Under the pieces are notes generated by a model. That model had not been told where the DNA came from, made no database searches, and saw only the letters and a list, made by a program, of their open reading frames with translations. From Musa acuminata AAA Group (Eukaryota > Streptophyta > Magnoliopsida > Zingiberales > Musaceae), in the NCBI RefSeq assembly GCF_036884655.1, contig NC_088342.1, forward strand, positions 37,320,001-37,384,000: DNA of 64,000 nt. The letters run 5' to 3'. The position numbers and the translations under genes are program-made. Shown in pieces: positions 12,501 through 21,274 of the stretch; within the stretch, counting starts at the first letter, position 1, and each line of letters opens with the position of its first letter.

Positions 12501-15500
12501 ATCTTGAAAATCAAGTTGCCTGGTCACACCAATATCCATCATCATGTTAACAAATTTGAACATAAGAAGCTGCCAACAGCTGACAGATTTCCCATCCTAA
12601 GAGTTGACAGAAGAAATAAGGTTAGTATCATAAGCCAAAATGGCATAATACAAATAAAAAAGAAGAAACATTTCAGGCAGCAAATTCCTTTGCAGATACA
12701 AACAGAATTGACTTGCCAAAGTTATCTATTAAGAAAGAAAAATTGAAGACTATTAGTTTGATAAGCTTTACTACAAACAGGACTAGTACATTATTAGCGA
12801 ATTACAAATTAAAAAACAGCAAGCATCATAATCTTGAGGATACAAACCAACAAACAGTACCATAACAAATTTGGACCCTAATTCATAAAGCAATATGAAG
12901 TTTGACAAAAGCAAGCATCCTAGTGCACGAGGCTCCCGCCAATACAAGGTCTGGGGAGGGATCTCCAAGGTCGCAAGGGAGCAACCTTATCATTGTATCA
13001 AAAACAAACAAGTACCCACTTTAAAAAATAAGTTAACCGTTATACCATCTATAGAACCTTTATTAGAGACTATTTGAGCTCCAAATTTACCATCCATGAT
13101 GCTGCTGAATTCATAGATTGTGAAGTTCATGCACTAGAGCATAATTTTAAGTTCCAGCTGCATCCGTGCTGAACCGAGGCCAAATATCAGAAACATCTAG
13201 TTTCAGCAAGATCTATTGAAACAATAATGTTTTGGCACCTTCAATGTAAAACTGATGTAAAACCTTTGTGAGAGGGTGCACAAATGAGGGAGACACACAC
13301 ATTTTCCTCAAGAAAGCCACACAAATCAACCTTTCCCAGCCCAGCTTCTGTCTTCAAATCCAATTAAAATCAATGATCTTCTTCAAAATTCCTTTAGCTT
13401 GTAATAATTTTTTTTTGGCTACCTTCTGCAAGAATCCAAGATCCCATTAATAACAAGATAAATGTGTTTTTTTTTAACTGTCCTTAGACTCCCAACAAAA
13501 GGACATCAAGTGTGTGGACTTGAGTTGATCATGCCCATTGCTCTCAACCCCCCTACCCCACCCATCCAACCTCCCAAAAGAATAGAAGAAAGAAGACAAA
13601 AAGAATCTCTAAGTCCAGGCTAACATGGGGCTCCCTTATTATTAATTATTAATACATGAGCTGGGTAAGAGGGCAAGCCTTGTGTATCATAGTAAAGTTG
13701 CTCCTTTGCAACCAGCATGACTAAGGTTCAAAACTTAAGATCAATCTCTCTACTTGTACAAATAAGATTATGCATATTGACCCTTTCAAAATCCCACCTT
13801 GGGAGGAACCTTGTTAATTGTGCCACCCTTTTTTTTTTAACATAATCTAAATGAAAATGAACACATAACACTAATACTCTTTTAGTTTCTTAAGCTTACA
13901 AGTTCCTCAATTGCCCTTGCCTAAAGAAATAATTTCCTTGCCTCACATTACAACTATTTGAAATTATGAATCATGAATGATGTCAGAAGATATATCTACT
14001 ATCTAGGATTGAGAGTAGCCTAGGTAGTAGGTACAATGATAATGTTAATGGCTTGTGATTTAGAAGACTAGTGTTCTTCATCAAATCAACTTATAGAGGT
14101 AAGGGCACATACATTGACCCTCCGTAGACCCTGCAATGCAGGAGACTCATGCTCTAGTTCACCCTTTTATAACACAATAAATTATCGACCTTTTCATGTT
14201 TTGCTTATTTTTCATTTTATTTTAACCTATGTTTTTATTAAAAATTTTAATGCACTTAAGAAGCCAAAACATTAAATCCAAGACTGTTCAATCATAGAAA
14301 TAGAAACCAAAGTCAAACTCAAGTTTCATTCCTTGCTTCGGAGACCTTGAGATTGATCAATGGAGTTTAAAACTAAAAAGTCACTCTATTAGTTCCTAGA
14401 TGCTCTTTTTAATATTTTGAGTTGTAGAGATTGTTGCTTCTCATTGTGTGTCCTACTTAGGGTAAGAACCAGTGATTGAAAAAGGCGCTCGGGCGCTCGC
14501 CTAGGCGCTCGGGCAAGGCGAGGCGAGGCCCGAGCGCCTCGCTAATCTCCCAGGCGCCGCCTGGGCGCTCGCCCGAGCCCAGGCGTTGGGCACTTCGGGC
14601 GAGCGCCTGGGTAAACCAAGGCGACCGAACCAGGATTTTAGGTCTGGTTCGGTCCTGGTTCGGTTGGTTAGTTGGTTCAATCGAACCAACTAAACCGATA
14701 TAACCCTTACCCAACCCTAACCCGCTGCCGCTGCCACTCCCGATCCCGATCTCGCTGCTCGCCGCTGTCGCTGCTGGCAAATGCTGCCGTTGTCGCCGCT
14801 GTCGCTGCTCGCAAACGCTGCCTCTGTCGCCGCTCGCGTCTCCTGCTGCTCGCCGCTGTCGCTGCTCGCAAACGCTACCTCTGTCGCCGCTCGCCGCTCC
14901 TGCTCCCGCTGCCGCTGCTCGCCGCTGCCACAGTCGTCGCTCGCCGCTGCTTCCTCGTTTCTCAGTCAGCAGGCTCAGTATACAGTATACTGTTAATATT
15001 AAGTTTATTTGAAATGATTAATTTTTAATACTGTTAATAGATTTTCTTAATTTAATAGCATATTTTTATTTAAAATTTTAAATAATTATATTTATTAATT
15101 ATATTATATATTTTTATATTTTAGCGTCTCGTTTCGCTCGGGTGAGCGCCTGGGCGAGCGCCTAGCGCCTCGAGCGTTTTTGGACCTTGGCGCCTAGTGC
15201 TTTTTAAATCACTGGTAAGAACCTTAATTTTTTTTCCTTATTCTCTATAAATTTGTAGCTACATCTTGTATGAAGCATTCTAATAATTATATAGAAGACT
15301 CCACTAAAGAACAGCTGAGCATTCTACTAACATGCCTAAGCTGATGCTGGTTGGGACAACTTTGGAAAGATACCAGCATGGTTCAAGGGCTTATTGCATA
15401 ATAAGCCTTCCCTAAGTATCAAACACCATGGATTACCATGTACCTCAACAGTCAACAGTTAACCAGGCATGTAATATATGGCATAGTAAAGTATGATGGC

Positions 15501-18500
15501 AACCCTATGCCAACACTCATGACTGACTGACAACACATGAATCCTTGAGCTAGATTAATAATATAGGTTTCTCAGGCAAACCTATTACAAATTCAGATGC
15601 CAACTTCACAAAGTCAAAGTCTAAATACATACCACATTAACACTTTAAAGACCATGTTAACATATGTATAGCAATGCCCATCAGAATCCTTCTTCTAATG
15701 ATACCACAACATTAAAATTTTGTTATAAAGCAACACAGCACACAATACATCACTTAATAAACATAAGCCATGAAAATATCTCATTAAACAAGATATCCAT
15801 ACTACTTCCTTTTATAACTCAAGAAATGAAGCATGAGAACAATTTGTATGCACCGGATACCATGGACCACTATATCGTGCCGGCCGGTGATAGCGATTCA
15901 TGAATGGACCAGTACGTTCTGGTCAGTACCCGCTACCATATGTCAATATGTTGGTACATACCGGTTTTCAGAAAAAAGACCAAAAAATGATCTGAAATTC
16001 AAAAAAAATCCTTTTCTAAGTTTTTTTCTACAATTTAATGGCAATTTTATTGTATTTAAATAAGAATAGAGTGTCTAAGGCATAAATGAATAGGAATTTA
16101 TCTTCTATCCAAATCAATAGTTTGATACTGAATAGGAACTTTAACCACTAGTGAGTGTGAGAAAGAGAGTAAAAATGAGAGACTGAGTGATGGTGAGTGA
16201 TAAAGAGGGGAGGGCGGGGATTTAAAGCCCAGAAGAGGCCCCAACGATCAATTCAAACTTGACCCAATTTGGGTTCAAATTCCGACCAGTACCGACCTAT
16301 ATCACCTGATACAGCATGAATGCATCATCTGTACTGACCATATTCTGGAATGTTTCCTACATACCCCTGAAATGACGCTCATCCGGATACTGATAAGCTG
16401 GCACACCAGTACGTATCACCCGTTTTGTATTATTTCAGGTGATACATCAAACAATGCTAAAAACAATAACTTCTGAGAATCAAGAGTAAGAAATCACAGT
16501 AGAGATAAATCCATATGTACATCTTGAGTAAAGATATTTTAAAAAAGAAATTCTATATTTGTTGCATATCACTAAATCAGGTAAAAAAAAAATACACATC
16601 CATAACCAGCATTCAAATAAGAACAATCAGAATACCATATCCAGTGTAAATATACGTGAGGAAGTGAACATACCAGACATTCAGTTTGACCTCCTTTTGT
16701 CTCTGTATTGCATGAGAGAAGAGGATCCTCTATAGAGTCAACTTTCCTGAAAATATAGCAGATGTTTGGCTTTATTGTTGCCACTTGCAAGCATAAATAA
16801 AATACAATAAGCATTGTTTCTACATAAGATTGATTAAAGATGTTTGTGGCCATGAGACAAAACAGGTGAAGCATCAAAGATATTGCTGAGCTGATTGCCT
16901 AGCAAAAATCATTTTCTATAGCTATATAACCAAGTTTGTTGGTTTGAAGCTTAAGCACTGCTTATATGAATGCAGAATATGGGTACAGCCTCTTTTGGAT
17001 TCTTACTAAACTTCAAAAAGCTAGTTGTTTACTTGGGACTAGGGCCAATGATCTTAGCGATATTTATGAAATTACAATTACTTTTAGCTTTCTACCTGGA
17101 GATGATCTCTCATGGCAAAGGAACGAACTCTAGGATCCTTTTTGTTGTGGATGAGAATGGCACATACTCAGTGTAAGTTGAGGTTGAACATAGGTACACA
17201 GGACTCTCCACAACCTTCAATTCAAGATCCCATTGTACGTCTACTTGATCATTTGTAAATGATGCAAGATTGCCATGATAATTTAACTGCACCAACCATC
17301 ATTTCAGAGCATTAGCTACCATTTTCTGTATTAGGTTGAGCCTATATATATAAGAGGATTTTAGTTATCAAATTGATCGGCAGAATCCTACAAGGATATT
17401 TTTAACTCTTCCCTTTTTCTTATGATATGGAGCAAGGTTCGCAATACTGTACCGTATCGACGTTTCGATGTTTGCTCGGTACGGTACGAAACGATATACC
17501 AAGCGATATACCGAGCGGTATACCGCTCGGTATATATATATATATATATATAACTCAGCGACATCGCCTCTCTCTTCTCCCAAGCGGGGCGACGTCGCTT
17601 CAGCGACGTCACCTCGTTTATATATATATATAAATTAATATATATATATAAGATTATTTATATATATTTATTTATTTATTTATTTTTATTTAAAAGGTGA
17701 CGTCGCATCGCCTCGACGACGTCGCCTTTTCCTTCCCCGTCGACGACGTCACCGAACGTCGCCTTTTTCTAAAATATTTATATATATATATTTATATATA
17801 ATATATATATTATATATATAAACTATTTATATTATTTTATTATTATTTTTCGTTCCACCCGGTAGCGGGCGATCCACGTACCAGTATGCCATCGGACCAG
17901 TACGTACCGCCTACCTTGATATGGAGTTTAAATTAAATTGAGTCTCTTTCATTTTTTAGGGATTTTGGACTATTTTTGTTAGCCATTTGGGATGAACAAT
18001 TAGATAAGTTTCTATTCTATTTTAACTTGGATAGGATGGTAAAGTTGCTGATGTTTTCTAAAATTTTTATTATGTCTATGTTCATTTAGTATTTCTTGAA
18101 GTCAAAGGAAAGAATAAATAAAATAAGGAACTACTTTACCCATACTGGTACTCTAGCATGAACAGTAATCAGAAACACAAACCATATGTGTTGGTTATCT
18201 CCTTTTGAATATGATTATGCAGGTTTTGTCATATATAACATGGTCTTTTGTTTAGAAGCAAACAGGGAGTTTTGAATCAAAAAACATGAACAGAACATTT
18301 ATGTTATTCATACACCGGCTAACCTAGAGTTGTTTGTTCTTCCTAAATTGTGAGTTTATTCCTGCAGTCTTCTTTTTCCCTCTATGGTTTCTAGCCCACC
18401 ATCCCCTTCACACCCCAAATCCAGAGAGTTGTCCTTTACACTAATCCACGGAAGTTTATGATAATTATACGTATCATAAAGGCAAGTGAGCCCCACCTAG

Positions 18501-21274
18501 ATCACATCAACAAGCCCTAGATATCATTCCTTTGTTTCTAGCATGGATGGTGCTTTGGCCTATAATGGTGGACATATGTTGTTCTTTCTTTGTCTAAGGT
18601 ACCTCTTAACATAGTGTGATTTCTTTATTATTTCCTTTAACCTTTTGTTGACTTTGCACAACATGAAATTAATCCTTGAACATGAAAGGATTTGAAAAAG
18701 AGAGGGAAAAAAGTAACTAAGAAGTTTTTTCTTTTTCCAGAGTCAAACAAGCAATTGCCTACATATTATTAGGCAACATCTAATAATCAAAAAGAGAGGA
18801 ATAATAGTTGAGCTCAATCCCCCACTGATTATATGGTTATTGGTTATTGTTATTGCTATTTAATATTTCATCAAAATAAAACTGATAGTGTTATAATTGG
18901 ACAAGCATCTCCATACCATGGTATAAGCCATCCCTTGTACCATGGATGCATATCCCTTATTGTGATTTAAGTATGACTCTATATAGTATACTAAAAGAAG
19001 CCATCCCTTGTAAAGACTTACAGTCACTTATAACTCTTCCAAATCTTTAAAAAAGTGATAATTTAGTGAATGAACCTGTCAAACTTCTCTAAATCACTAA
19101 ACAATTTCCAATTAGGTACAATCTCAAATTTCAGTACCACAAGACAAGAACAACAAAACCAAAACCATAGCAATTAATGCTAAACATCACAAATAGAATG
19201 ACACAAATCCAACTGGGAAAGACAAATTGATCGAATCAAATATTGAAGTTCCAAATTAGATCTAAAATACTAAGCTGCATACCGTAACTAAAAATCAACA
19301 AACTAGAAAGATTTGTATGCCAATATGATGTATTAAATACATAATAGAAAAAGCATACTTAATGCAGTTCAACATTGTTAAGTATTGTTATTCATCAATT
19401 TCGTACGCTGTGTTGCAACTCTAAAAATTTAATACCAGACCTAAGCACTCAGAAATCGTTAATGTGATACCATTTAAAGCTTTAAGCACCCAATTAATAT
19501 CTTGACCTTCATTTTTTTTGTCAACAAATGATGTACTTGATATATGTTTATATATCTATCACCAAGTAAATGTAAAACATCAAGCACTTCTTTAAACAAA
19601 AGGCACATCAAGGATAACAAAAATAAAGTAATAAGTAGGGAAAGTAGAAATACAGAAACAGATCATCCAGTGATCTATGAGCTAAAGATAACAATACCTC
19701 TTGTAACTGGGAGCATGCATCAATCTAATCACAATGACAAAAAGACCAAACACGAATTCCGCTAAGAGCGAAGAACTCTCCTTAAAACATGTAATCACCT
19801 GTTACATCATACTCTTAAGAAATCTCAATGGTAGATGTTACTAAGATAAATAATTGCATTTTGATTATGAAGATATGCTAAAAAAATTTAAAAAGTACAT
19901 GTTTTGTATTGAATTTCAGAATATAATAATGTGTCTCTTCACATTTCCCTCTGTCAAAAGGCAAAATGCTTAGACTATTACAACTTCAGTTATGCTTTTA
20001 AACCCTTTTTCGATCAAGAAAATATTTTTTTTCCAGATTTCATGATAGAAAATAAATGACATCAGATAAAATTTTATATCAGAATTTGGTGGGACCCTAG
20101 TTTGATACATTCAAGTCTCCTTTTAAGTAATACCTCTAGCGATGATAAACTCCACAGAAGATGAGGGATCTCCAGAAGAGGCTTTAGGATCCACCAAAAG
20201 CACAAGATGGGATTACAAAACACATAGAACCAGTGCTCCAATTTTGAGGCTAGAAGAAGTACCATCTGTAGAAATGCTCGATACATAGAAGAGGTTAAGA
20301 ATAGGGTGGATATTATTTCAAGTGATCTTGGCATATATATAAAAAGGTCTAGATAGCTTACCCAAGAACTAAGCTGAGAGCATCGGTAGAACCAATAATG
20401 ACTCTCGCTAATATGTCCTTCAAGATTGTTCTTAACAAGCAAATATATTTCGTATAGACCAAGGATAACTCCAAAAGTTGAGACAATTTGTAAACAGACC
20501 AGTTTTAAGTGGTCTACCCTGACATTCTGTAAAACAAAAGAACGGTTATGAATGACTGAAAAATAGATGTTATATGTGTACTTGTGTAGAGTCTTGATCC
20601 TCTAATGTTGCATAACTGTACCAAGCTTATTGAAATTATAATGATGTTTGGTCCAAGTAGTGCTGTAAGAACCAAAAGTCTACTAAAAGAAGTGCCAAGA
20701 AAGAGTGCGCATTATAAATAGCACCAAACAAGAAATTGTTGGTCCATTCAGAAAAGGAACTGAACAAGATCAAACAGATTAAGTTACCGTTAATAAGACT
20801 ATAACAAAGTAAAGAATGTAAATCCAGTTACCCTATTTTTTCCAGAGCTCCTCTGTGTCAATCCGAGAATGAGAACCGAACTCACAGTCACCATATTTGC
20901 TCCGAACCCCAATACCGTGTCAAACTTAAGGAAAAGATGAATCGAAAACCAATAAGAAGCGAGTGCAGAGGAAGCACAGCAAGCAAAAAGGATATATATT
21001 CTCGAAGCATCGCGTGAAGCCTTTCCCATCCCACACCTGCAAGACAAAAGACGAACCGGGAAACAGTCGACCGAAACACGCAAAAACTAGCTCTAATTGC
21101 GAGGAATCAAACAAAACCAAGCATCAGAACACCGAAACTGAAACGCTTGTGGGATGTCATCGGACTCTAGTGATTACAATTTTGCAGAGTTGGAGAAATA
21201 AACAAGATCCAGAAGAAGCGAGAGGAAGAAGAGCATGACCATACCGTCGGGTCGTTAGGGCAGACGAACTCCAT
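748..21274 (-). CDS. ABCC13: ABC transporter C family member 13 (MRP11)-like, 5' part, 11 exons
   Basis: N-terminal third of a full-size plant ABCC transporter, expected to be an ATP-driven membrane exporter. Exons read on the minus strand: 21245-21274, 20996-21036, 20832-20916, 20362-20526, 20134-20265, 19698-19798, 16674-16746, 12342-12596, 7793-7862, 2997-3057 and 748-835. They total 1101 nt (367 codons) in one open phase. The start MEFVCPNDPT-VWDGKGFTRC fits the family N-terminus. Later landmarks are YRCSQLSSW, ILCFWWILKPLLE, SIEDPLL, QLDFQDLVPLP, YGWPYLRLGLLK, GPLLLNKLIRFL and SFLDTQYSFRL, leading into the first ABC transmembrane domain. The nucleotide-binding domains must lie beyond position 1. 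Nine junctions are GT-AG; the second intron looks AT-AC. Several introns exceed 2.9 kb because of transposons. I see no stop or frameshift in the exons. Family assignment is from motif memory, not alignment. Confidence 0.85.
836..2996. other. ABCC13 intron 10 with a short direct repeat
   Basis: AT-rich intron sequence. A block of about 42 bp (catcagtctatttaatgg followed by an A/G-rich run) occurs near 2025 and again near 2111, a direct duplication with an 86-bp period. No coding potential is recognised. The 93-codon open frame across it (1843-2124) has low complexity and no family resemblance. Confidence 0.4.
3370..3600. repeat. CGGTATACC-type repeat fragment with TA/TG microsatellite
   Basis: Contains taccgtaccgg and agtataccgagcggtatacc, then a run of TATATG repeats (about 3449-3513), then a gacgtcgc-rich tail. 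The same three-part layout occurs at 17433-17918, so this is a relative of that non-autonomous element. No clean ends or target duplication are visible here, and it abuts LTR element sequence. Confidence 0.5.
3601..4253 (+). mobile_element. 3' internal region of LTR element A, ending in a polypurine tract
   Basis: Non-coding sequence that ends with an aagtgggggagaa purine tract (about 4241-4253) directly before an LTR beginning TGTCACGG. The same kind of tract precedes the LTR at 6047, so this is read as the 3' end of the internal region of a Ty3/gypsy-like element. The open frame at 4089-4286 runs into the LTR and matches nothing I know. Confidence 0.5.
4254..4698 (+). mobile_element. LTR, family A (445 bp)
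   Basis: Starts TGTCACGG and ends CCGTGACA, with a purine tract just upstream. A second copy of the family lies at 8296-8742 with the same internal landmarks (ggatgtttgatgtaatgct, gtagtggaccatttt, gcttgtggatcccgaatgag). The 3' end carries CTTAGGC...AGCTAAG before the terminal dinucleotide, a motif shared with family B LTRs. Confidence 0.75.
4699..6008 (+). pseudogene. Ty3/gypsy chromovirus integrase plus chromodomain, broken
   Basis: One continuous frame encodes the end of a gypsy polyprotein. It shows the HHCC zinc-binding region (ECH...GHPGIH...CLTC), then the DDE core (LDFISSLP, SDQDARF, LLEQYLRHYV), a GKGL-like linker (FKVSDLVLVKLQP, YKGPFPII) and a C-terminal chromodomain (YLVKWRKLPRTEASWELE). 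Three in-frame stops interrupt it, at 4908-4910, 5484-5486 and 5907-5909, before the terminal stop at 6006-6008. A few residues are also missing from the usual HPQTDGQTER motif. Gag, protease and reverse transcriptase are absent: the frame begins immediately after the LTR-A end. It is dead sequence inside ABCC13 intron 9. Confidence 0.85.
6047..6839 (+). mobile_element. LTR, family B (793 bp), 3' LTR of the truncated gypsy element
   Basis: Begins TGTCACGAATGG after an aagtgggggagaa purine tract and ends GCCGTGACA. It is the same family and the same length (793 bp) as the LTR at 11296-12088, which lies in the opposite orientation. Its last 130 bp hold about 2.6 copies of a 51-bp tandem unit containing CTTAGGC...AGCTAAG. 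Confidence 0.85.
6709..6839 (+). repeat. 51-bp tandem units inside the LTR-B 3' end
   Basis: Units begin CTTAGGCAACG and carry an internal inverted pair CTTAG...CTAAG plus a caagggtgc block. Two full copies and a partial copy abut the LTR end. Related arrays occur in the minus-oriented LTR-B copies (9486 and 11296 ends), and a single unit occurs in LTR-A. Confidence 0.7.
6840..7792. other. intron sequence, nothing recognised
   Basis: Part of ABCC13 intron 9. A purine-rich stretch (6840-6990) follows the LTR, then ordinary AT-rich sequence. The minus-strand open frames here are low-complexity Leu/Ser/Phe readings of the purine tract. Confidence 0.4.
8296..8742 (+). mobile_element. solo LTR, family A (447 bp)
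   Basis: Starts TGTCACGAATAA and ends GTGCGTGACA, collinear along its whole length with the LTR at 4254-4698. No internal region lies on either side, so it is a solo LTR in ABCC13 intron 8. The flanking pentamers (cgcct and gccca) do not match, so a target duplication is not visible. Confidence 0.75.
9240..9320 (-). repeat. possible SINE-like fragment
   Basis: The stretch agcccatgcaaaagcc...catggtgggag resembles, on the minus strand, the cctcgtgca and cgggag block at the 3' end of a common plant SINE-like family seen more clearly at 12900-12990 and 14096-14168. Weak call. Confidence 0.25.
9486..10005 (-). mobile_element. truncated 3' LTR, family B (520 bp)
   Basis: Collinear with 11296-11815 up to the shared pentamer tctga at 10001-10005, where the sequence switches to the gag 3' region. 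The missing part is the outer U3. Confidence 0.85.
9939..11234 (-). CDS. gag: Ty3/gypsy Gag protein (431 codons, reads into the LTR)
   Basis: Intact open frame for a retrotransposon capsid protein. Residues of roughly 60-165 form a charged region with coiled-coil character (RLDVLEASMEELYHGQQRL and following). Next comes a Retrotrans_gag-type region (LEPHGYGGARDAKELENFLF, LWWRTRWEEIQQG, FLDGLKPWAQQEL), then a basic stretch and a CCHC knuckle CFLCGGPHMVREC (C-X2-C-X4-H-X4-C). The last 22 residues are encoded by the truncated 3' LTR, after the deletion junction at about 10005, so the native C-terminus and pol are gone. The start at 11234 lies 47 nt past the primer site and is the first ATG. It is uninterrupted by stops, consistent with the young LTRs. 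Confidence 0.85.
   Translation of the reverse strand: MAKHRGKSSKTGQAGPLPQAAVGGLHVHTRSHAVGAAQEERGSEQDEREVGYSPRAEEAQSGALTGKKSHKERLTTAETRLDVLEASMEELYHGQQRLVGVESSQEEAESRIDKVEALVDRLSDDTKDSVQHLQDVVVELTAKVAMLTRTLNAGGSNTRVALPQNLRALEPHGYGGARDAKELENFLFDMEQYFRATRPDSEDTKVSIATMYLNGDAKLWWRTRWEEIQQGRCRVDTWEDLKRELRTQFLPENTEFVARRKLRQLRQITTIRDYVKQFSALMLDIQDMSEKDKLFSFLDGLKPWAQQELNRRNVTDVVGAIAAAERLTDFVSSEDPARRKQSSGNRPPKHSRGKELGGEQKKKSSHKGPNPKGKTSKPGGCFLCGGPHMVRECPQKQALNALTASIHPPNQTPRTPRVAQGWMGLRLYTGR
11281..11292 (-). other. primer binding site (initiator tRNA-Met type)
   Basis: Reads TGGTATCAGAGC on the minus strand, three nucleotides inside the 5' LTR end. This is the standard plant gypsy primer site complementary to the 3' end of initiator tRNA-Met. 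Confidence 0.85.
11296..12088 (-). mobile_element. 5' LTR, family B (793 bp)
   Basis: On the plus strand it starts TGTCACGACC and ends TTCGTGACA. It is full length and matches 6047-6839 in reverse orientation. A TATATA box precedes the likely R region (around 11758-11766). Confidence 0.85.
12900..12990 (-). repeat. SINE-like retroposon 3' end
   Basis: The block cctagtgcacgaggctcccg followed by ggtctggggaggg is the reverse complement of the conserved 3' end of a plant SINE-like family. A plus-orientation relative lies at 14096-14168. Confidence 0.45.
13680..13842 (+). repeat. SINE-like retroposon copy
   Basis: The head contains gtaaagttgctcctttgcaa and an aaggttcaaaac block resembling a tRNA-type B box. 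The body contains attgacccttt...ccca...gggagg and the end is a pyrimidine run (cacccttttttttttaa). It is a diverged copy in ABCC13 intron 7. Confidence 0.45.
14096..14168 (+). repeat. SINE-like retroposon, 3' fragment
   Basis: The sequence acattgaccctcc...agaccctgcaatgcagg...ctcatgct...cacccttt matches the 3' half of the element described for 13680-13842. Confidence 0.4.
14470..15214. mobile_element. non-autonomous hAT-like DNA transposon (745 bp) with exact 8-bp TSD
   Basis: The left end CAGTGATTGAAAAAGGCGCT and the right end AGTGCTTTTTAAATCACTG are terminal inverted repeats. The element is flanked on both sides by GTAAGAAC (14462-14469 and 15215-15222), an exact 8-bp duplication as made by hAT transposases. 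The outer arms are GC-rich and full of GGCGCT/AGCGCC and GCTCGGGCG units. The middle has ctgtcgctgctcgcaaacgc units repeated several times, then an AT-rich block. No transposase is encoded; the open frames are Arg/Ser/Ala readings of the repeats. It lies in ABCC13 intron 7. Confidence 0.85.
15223..15856. other. intron sequence, nothing recognised
   Basis: AT-rich part of ABCC13 intron 7 with no feature that I can support. Confidence 0.4.
15857..16450. repeat. CGGTAC/CCAGTAC-rich interspersed repeat
   Basis: Contains gaccagtacg, ggtacataccgg and, 300 bp later, gaccagtaccgacc, caccagtacgtatcaccc and caggtgatac. The vocabulary is the same as in the elements at 17433 and 41187, so it is probably another non-autonomous DNA element. 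I could not fix its ends. Confidence 0.4.
16747..17432. other. intron sequence, nothing firm
   Basis: Part of ABCC13 intron 6. A plus-strand frame at 16970-17176 has normal-looking amino-acid composition, but I cannot relate it to any family and it has no gene context. Confidence 0.3.
17433..17918. mobile_element. non-autonomous hAT-like element (486 bp) with 8-bp TSD
   Basis: Starts CAAGGT and ends ACCTTG, flanked by ATATGGAG on both sides (17425-17432 and 17919-17926). The match extends to 9 bp if the last G is assigned to the duplication. Inside are ggtacggtacg, three nested gatataccgagcggtatacc-like units, (TA)n tracts and gcgacgtcgc blocks. No protein is encoded. It lies in ABCC13 intron 6. 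Confidence 0.65.
17927..19697. other. intron sequence, nothing recognised
   Basis: Remainder of ABCC13 intron 6, AT-rich, no feature supported. Confidence 0.4.
20917..20995 (-). other. U12-type AT-AC intron in the ABCC13-like gene
   Basis: Between exons 2 and 3 the reading phase is kept only if a 79-nt segment is removed. On the minus strand it starts with ATATCCTTT, the U12 AT-AC donor consensus. It contains TTTTCCTTAAG, close to the U12 branch-site consensus, and ends GACAC, an AC acceptor, 9 nt after the likely branch adenosine. Joining gives CFEN-M-VLGFGANM, which fits the ABCC13 pattern. No GT-AG pair in this stretch gives the same frame. Confidence 0.75.

Noticed and set aside
14457..15028. 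Arg/Ser/Ala-rich frames, and a telomere-like aaccctaaccc stretch near 14702-14735
   Set aside because: They derive from the repeat arms of the hAT-like element. Only about two telomere-like units are present, which is not a telomeric array.
16970..17176. 68-codon plus-strand frame in ABCC13 intron 6
   Set aside because: Composition is plausible but there is no recognisable domain, no splice context and it is intronic to a minus-strand gene.
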